A DNA stretch of 64,000 nucleotides from Magicicada septendecula (taxonomy: Eukaryota; Arthropoda; Insecta; Hemiptera; Cicadidae). A program made the translations under genes and the position numbers. The DNA is taken from positions 690,050,268-690,114,267 of the forward strand of contig CM068367.1 in the NCBI GenBank assembly GCA_034769895.1, read 5' to 3'. This document shows, one piece after another, positions 60,104 through 64,000 of the stretch. How positions within the stretch are numbered: position 1 is the first letter of the stretch; the number at the start of each line of letters is the position of its first letter. The notes beneath the pieces are model-generated. The model did no database searches, was not told where the DNA came from, and was given only the letters and a program-made list of their open reading frames with translations.

Positions 60104-60229
60104 GTAGCAATCAAGGTACTGAACAGAGAAAGAACCGACCTTTACTTACAGAGGACACTGTTCAGAGAGGCGCACTTGTTGAGTCAACTGTCGCATCCGA
60201 ATATCGTACGACTGTTCGAAAGTTTCACG
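60104..60229 (+). CDS. Protein kinase exon (N-lobe), host gene
   Basis: This 126-bp exon encodes 42 residues of a protein kinase N-lobe. It begins at VAIKVL, containing the ATP-anchoring lysine, has a helix-C glutamate in the FREAHLL segment and ends with LSQLSHPNIVRLFESFT, the hallmark after helix C. It follows a good acceptor (TTTTGTGTATTACAG, ending 60103) and precedes a GTAACC donor at 60230, which is weak. Both boundaries fall between codons. The glycine loop and the catalytic HRD and DFG motifs must be on other exons, not found in this window. The wording suggests a Ser/Thr kinase, perhaps near the NIM1/AMPK-related group, but the family is not certain. It is the only clear host coding segment; the surrounding sequence is then intron with transposons. 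Confidence 0.8.
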
Positions 60230-60639
60230 GTAACCAGACACAAATAATTCTGTACAGGTTATATATATCGTTGTGCACTAAGTTTTTTAGAGCTGAAAAG
60301 GTAAATTTATGTATTTATAATTTTAAGTTAGAAATAAATATACCGTGTACCAAATGAATATAAACCGTGAAATACTTTACCATATAACAGTGTAGACCTA
60401 CTATATAGAAAAGGACTCACGTCTTCATATGTTCTTTGTGTGCGGAATGGCGCATACATGGGACTTATTGTGCAATAAGCAATAAGTACATGGGGGACAT
60501 AACAGTTGACGTTTACACACACGCACACACACAAACACAGATCTATTCAATCTCACAGCTTGCCACACAGCTTGCTGAACTAAGGATCTGACACTGCATA
60601 GTAAGGACAATTCTGCAAATAAATAAAAAGGTGAACACA
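60230..60639. other. Intron-like sequence after the kinase exon
   Basis: No coding sequence was seen. A short AC-rich run lies at about 60513-60540. Confidence 0.5.
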
Positions 60640-61550
60640 GAAGACGTACATATCCAACGGGGCGTAAGGAACAGTTGTATAATGTCCCTACTGCTATTTA
60701 ACATCTATTCAAAATATATCTTTAGGGAAGCTTTGGAAATGGAGGTGAATGGGCAATGGATAAACAACATCCGATCTGCAGATGATATGGTCATTTTTGC
60801 AAACAGTCTGGAAAGTTTGCAATGCTTTATGAGTAGAGTAACACTACAGCAAGACCACAAACACACACTTGATTTTAATGTAATTAAAACAAAATTTATG
60901 GTCATTAGTATCCTTAGGTGTCATCTCGCGATCGATCAGAAGCCTGTGGCAAGTGTACACAAATACACATATCTCTATTCTCTATACCATCGTAAACAAC
61001 CAACGGGGCAGCGCTGAGGAAATAATGTCTCGCGTTGGAAAAGCTAGGGATGTCTTCAACAAAATGGGAGAAGTTTTCAAAAGTCGTGGTTTAACAATGA
61101 CCACAAAGATGAGACTTCTACGTCGCTGTGTGTTCTTGACCTATATTATGGACTCTGACAGAATCACTCAGTAAAAGATAAAAGATTAGAAACCTTTAAA
61201 ATGTGGCTCTATCAAAGGATGCTGGAGGTGTCCTGGATAGACCGTGTCAAAAATATAGAGATCCTTCAAAGAATGGAAATGAACAAGGAAGTTTTGATGA
61301 TTCTAAAAATAAAGTAGATCCTCGGTCGCATTATGAGGCATGGAAGCAGATGTCGCCTACTGCAGTCTTTTCTACAAGGAAGGATATCCGGAAGGAGAGG
61401 TGTTGGTAGGAAAAGAATCTCTTGGTTAGGAAGTCTAACAATATTTGGACCCCAGTCAGCAACGGAGCCATTCAGAAAAAAAGTCTCTGCAGGGAAAGAA
61501 CATCCAAGATGGTTGCCAAAATTTTAAACTGATGGGGACCAGAAGAAGAA
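60640..61550 (+). pseudogene. LINE ORF2 3' relic with GAA-type tail
   Basis: Plus-strand blocks read IQRGVRNSCIMSLLLFNIYS, INNIRSADDMVIFANSLESL (catalytic ADD at about 60778-60786), KTKFMVIS, then AEEIMSRVGKARDVFNKMGE, MWLYQRMLEVSWIDRVKNIE and GRRGVGRKRISWLGSL. These are the palm, thumb and C-terminal tail of a non-LTR retrotransposon. An AGAAGAAGAAG run at about 61540 fits the simple 3' tail of such elements. Several frameshifts and stops make it inactive. It resembles insect endonuclease/RT-type LINEs; the clade is not assigned. The next element starts within about 160 bp. Confidence 0.85.
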
Positions 61551-61707
61551 GGTAGGTGAATTAATATACAAAGGTACAATCTTACCTATTTTTTATTTTC
61601 CGTCGTGCGACTTCGTATATTCTTATTTATAGCACTACGCGTGTACAGTAGCGCGATAATTTTGCATTCATAGGTTGGCTAATCTGCGCTTTTAAGTTGC
61701 TCAATTC

Positions 61708-63113
61708 ATGTCCGTACATTTGAGTCAGTCTCCCGCCTCACCAAACCAGGTCGCTGATTCAGGTAACAGCGGCCGGCAGTCTGTCAATCTTGCTTCATCT
61801 TCCTCTAAGCCTGACCCTTCTACCCTTAAGTTTCCTCCTATTATCATCCCTGATAATAGGAATTATACCCAGCTTTTGGCTAACCTCCGTTCTGCCCTTC
61901 CTTCGACGTCCGTGGAAGCGAAATGCTCCGGCAAATCGCTGAAGCTGGGCGTCAAAACCATCGTTGACTTCCGCGCTGTTCAGCACTGTCAGCACTGTCA
62001 GCACAGTCAGCGCGGAATATTTCCTTCCATACCTTCGCTCTCCCTGAGGAGCGTGAGGTTAAAATCGTTATCCAGGGTATTCCTTATCATACCCCCTCCG
62101 ATGCTATCGTGCAGGAGCTGACGTCTCTTGGCTATACGCCAACAGCTGTGTCAGTTTTGCACGCCGGCAAAGGGGACTCCAAGCATCCCGTCAATACTTT
62201 CCTGGTAAAGTTGCTCAAGACTGGAAATTTCGAGGAGGTCTATGGCCTCCAAACACTCCTTCACCTGCGGGTGACAGTCAGATCATTTGACCCGCGCCCA
62301 GGCCCTGCTCAGTGTTTTAACTGTCAGGGCTTCGGGCACTCTTCCCTCTTCTGCCATGCGCCCCCACGTTGCGTGCGGTGCGGCGACCCTCACCGTGGCT
62401 GTGATAAGCCTCGTGTGCCGGGTTTTGTCCCGTACTGCTGCAACTGCAAGGGCGCCCATCCGGCTAGTTACCGGGGTTGTATCAAATACATCGAAGCTGA
62501 AAGACAGCAGCGATTTGCGCGCCCTGGCGCGCAGCGTCGTGTAGCTGGCCCGGCCCCTAATCGGCGAGAGGTCTTCCCCCCTCTCTCCGGTACATCTGTC
62601 AAGGCCCCGGCAGCGACTCCTGTCGCTCCCGCGGTCTCAGTCCCGCCTGCAGGCGCCGCTCCGGCGGCGCCTGTGACGGCTCCACTACCGGCGCCTGCCG
62701 GAGCGCCCGGCCCTTCCTATGCAGCGGTTGCTGCAAAGACAACATCGTCAACCACTTCCGCCCGTAAGGGTACCAAAAAGCGCTCGCGTCGCCGGACTCC
62801 CGGCCGACGACATCAGCAGGCTCGACCTGCCCAACCTCAGCGGGACTCTCCCGCCCCTGCCATCTCCCAACCTCCGCGTGAGCAGACCATAGTTCAGTCC
62901 GCTAACCCAGCGCCATCTGTAGTCCTGGCCGAAGTTCCTCAGGAACGTCCGCGCGGGTCCCGGGAACTTTCTCGGGCTCCAGCGGACCCCCTGACGGCTT
63001 GGGCCACTCAACTTGTAAACAGCATCAGGTCTGCTCCTGACACCTCGACAGTACTGATGTTAGTGTTCCAATCCCTCTCTGCTCTCTTCCCTCTCCTCCC
63101 CCTCAATGGCTAG
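61708..63113 (+). pseudogene. Jockey-type ORF1 (gag-like, three zinc knuckles), frameshifted
   Basis: ORF1 of such LINEs makes an RNA-binding protein that forms the ribonucleoprotein particle. The first part (61708 to about 61990) contains FPPIIIPDNRNY and KLGVKTIVDFRAV. The continuation lies in another frame and reads ARNISFHTFALPEEREVKIV before the ATG-started stretch at 62109. Moving between them needs a -1 (or +2) shift near 61981-62010, exactly where a 9-bp word CAGCACTGT is repeated. Three knuckles follow: CFNCQGFGHSSLFC, CVRCGDPH and CCNCKGAHPASYRGC. A Pro/Ala-rich segment and a basic patch KKRSRRRTPGRR come next, ending at a TAG at 63111-63113. No classic slippery heptamer was seen at the shift, so mutation is more likely than programmed frameshifting. 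Confidence 0.85.
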
Positions 63114-64000
63114 ATCCCTGCGGATCGTCGCTTGGAACGCCGATGGCGTTTCCTCTCGTCGATCTGAGCTGGCGGCTTTCGTCGTGGAGTACGACGCTGA
63201 TGTCGTGCTTCTCTCCGAAACCCATCTAGCCCCCTACCATCGATTCTCACTTCCTGCTTACACTTGTTATCGTCAGGATCGTCCCCTACAGCCGCGCCAA
63301 CCCCCGAAAGGAGGTACGGCGATTCTGGTCCACAGGCGGATATCCCATAGGCCACTACCCCCCCTCACTACTCGATTCATCGAAGGTTGTGCGGTGGCAG
63401 TGGACGCAGGCGACTCGGAGTTGCGCATTGTTTCCGCGTATCTCCGGCCTGGCCTGAGCCCGCCGCCCCCGCCTGAGGAGTGGAACGCTCTCCTCGACCA
63501 CCCAATCTCGACAATTGCAGCAGGCGACTTCAACGCCAAAAATCCTTCTTGGAACAGTAGGGCTACCAACGCCTACGGCAGGTCACTCCGCCGGTTCGTC
63601 CTAGACGACCCGGATACGCACGTCATCGGCCCTGATGATCCTACCCACTTCCACTATGCCGGTCACCGACCGGACGTTCTTGATGTAGTTGTAGTCAGGA
63701 ACGTGGCCCATAACATCCAGGTCTCGTCAGTGTCAGACCTCTCGTCTGATCACAATCCCCTACTAATAACTGTTCGAGATGTGTCGGCTTCACCCCGACT
63801 TCCTGCTGGTCCTGCTAGGAGGGTCAACTGGCGCTCCTATCACGACGAGCTATCTCGAAGGTTACCATCTGTCCCAGCGGACCCGATCGCCACTCGTGAC
63901 GATCTGGATCTCCGTGCCACTCATCTTCAGGAGTTGGTCCAAGGTGTCATGGATCGACACACATACAACGTAGAGGTGAATCGCAAATCGGCCCTTCAAC
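63106..64000 (+). CDS. Jockey-type ORF2, endonuclease domain (partial, open at window end)
   Basis: ORF2 of Jockey-type LINEs encodes an apurinic-like endonuclease plus reverse transcriptase that nicks target DNA and primes copying there. The ATG at 63106 overlaps the ORF1 stop in ATGGCTAG, an arrangement suited to reinitiation or coupled translation. Endonuclease motifs in order are VAWNADGV (Asn), LLSETHL (catalytic Glu), GGTAILV, IVSAYLRPG, AAGDFNAKNPSWNS (Asp and Asn), RPDVLDVVVV and SDLSSDHNPLL (catalytic Asp and His). No stop occurs in 298 codons and all key residues are present, so this copy may be young. The RT lies beyond base 64000. Confidence 0.93.
   Translation, partial: MARSLRIVAWNADGVSSRRSELAAFVVEYDADVVLLSETHLAPYHRFSLPAYTCYRQDRPLQPRQPPKGGTAILVHRRISHRPLPPLTTRFIEGCAVAVDAGDSELRIVSAYLRPGLSPPPPPEEWNALLDHPISTIAAGDFNAKNPSWNSRATNAYGRSLRRFVLDDPDTHVIGPDDPTHFHYAGHRPDVLDVVVVRNVAHNIQVSSVSDLSSDHNPLLITVRDVSASPRLPAGPARRVNWRSYHDELSRRLPSVPADPIATRDDLDLRATHLQELVQGVMDRHTYNVEVNRKSALQ

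Larger units (their letters stand above)
61560..64000 (+). mobile_element. Jockey-type LINE, 5' part, continues beyond window
   Basis: A GC-rich block unlike its AT-rich surroundings carries a gag-like ORF1 with zinc knuckles, overlapped by an ORF2 endonuclease. This is the layout of Jockey-clade non-LTR retrotransposons. The exact 5' end is not visible; it must lie between the tail of the preceding LINE (61550) and the ORF1 ATG (61708). Confidence 0.88.

Noticed and set aside
62287-63011. Alternative frames inside the Jockey-type ORF1
   Set aside because: Shadows in GC-rich coding sequence; the zinc-knuckle frame is clearly the real one.

Overview
The window looks like AT-rich eukaryotic, probably arthropod, genomic DNA dominated by decayed transposable elements. 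The evidence is the absence of bacterial-style gene packing, the many simple-sequence tracts, and the range of element types: Ty3/Gypsy-like LTR elements, hAT and pogo/Tigger-type DNA transposons, Penelope-like elements, several LINEs including a Jockey-type one, MITEs and a possible SINE. No rRNA gene, functional tRNA gene or CRISPR array was seen. The only convincing host coding sequence is one protein-kinase exon at 60104-60229, so most of the window is probably intergenic or intronic.

Layout. 1-2571 is the 3' part of an open Gypsy-type pol (RT, RNase H, integrase), followed by a ~100-bp tandem array and about 5 kb of AT-rich DNA. 7984-8230 holds a minus-strand array of primer-binding-site-like units. 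8.2-28 kb is mostly non-coding, with a dispersed repeat (10981-11475), a hAT MITE with a perfect 8-bp target duplication (16435-16838), a possible second hAT MITE (15552-15800), a long ACT/GCT trinucleotide tract and a minus-strand LINE fragment (24254-24935). 28.2-29.3 kb carries two oppositely oriented Penelope-like GIY-YIG fragments and a perfect 35-bp inverted repeat.

The centrepiece is a structurally complete LTR retrotransposon at 32392-40800, set between AT dinucleotide tracts. It has two long LTRs, a PBS, a gag with an in-frame stop and a short RT remnant. Its interior is interrupted by a 2838-bp hAT transposon (35564-38401) with a perfect 8-bp target duplication and a frameshifted minus-strand transposase. 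The LTRs are almost identical over their first ~1.2 kb although the interior is badly decayed.

40.8-59 kb holds a pogo/Tigger-type MITE, a LINE RT relic, a 164-bp tandem array, a possible tRNA-derived SINE, a second copy of the dispersed repeat, a pogo-like transposon relic, a foldback element, and a terminal-inverted-repeat element filled with 68-bp tandem repeats. 59-64 kb contains a possible relic of the kinase exon, the kinase exon itself, a LINE 3' end, and the 5' part of a GC-rich Jockey-type LINE that runs off the window (ORF1 frameshifted, ORF2 endonuclease open).

No multi-gene host system is visible. The interest lies in element architecture: defective yet recently homogenised LTRs, PBS-like arrays beside two LTR elements, and the 68-bp-repeat family, one member of which has an empty-site paralog. 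All family assignments come from reading motifs by eye.
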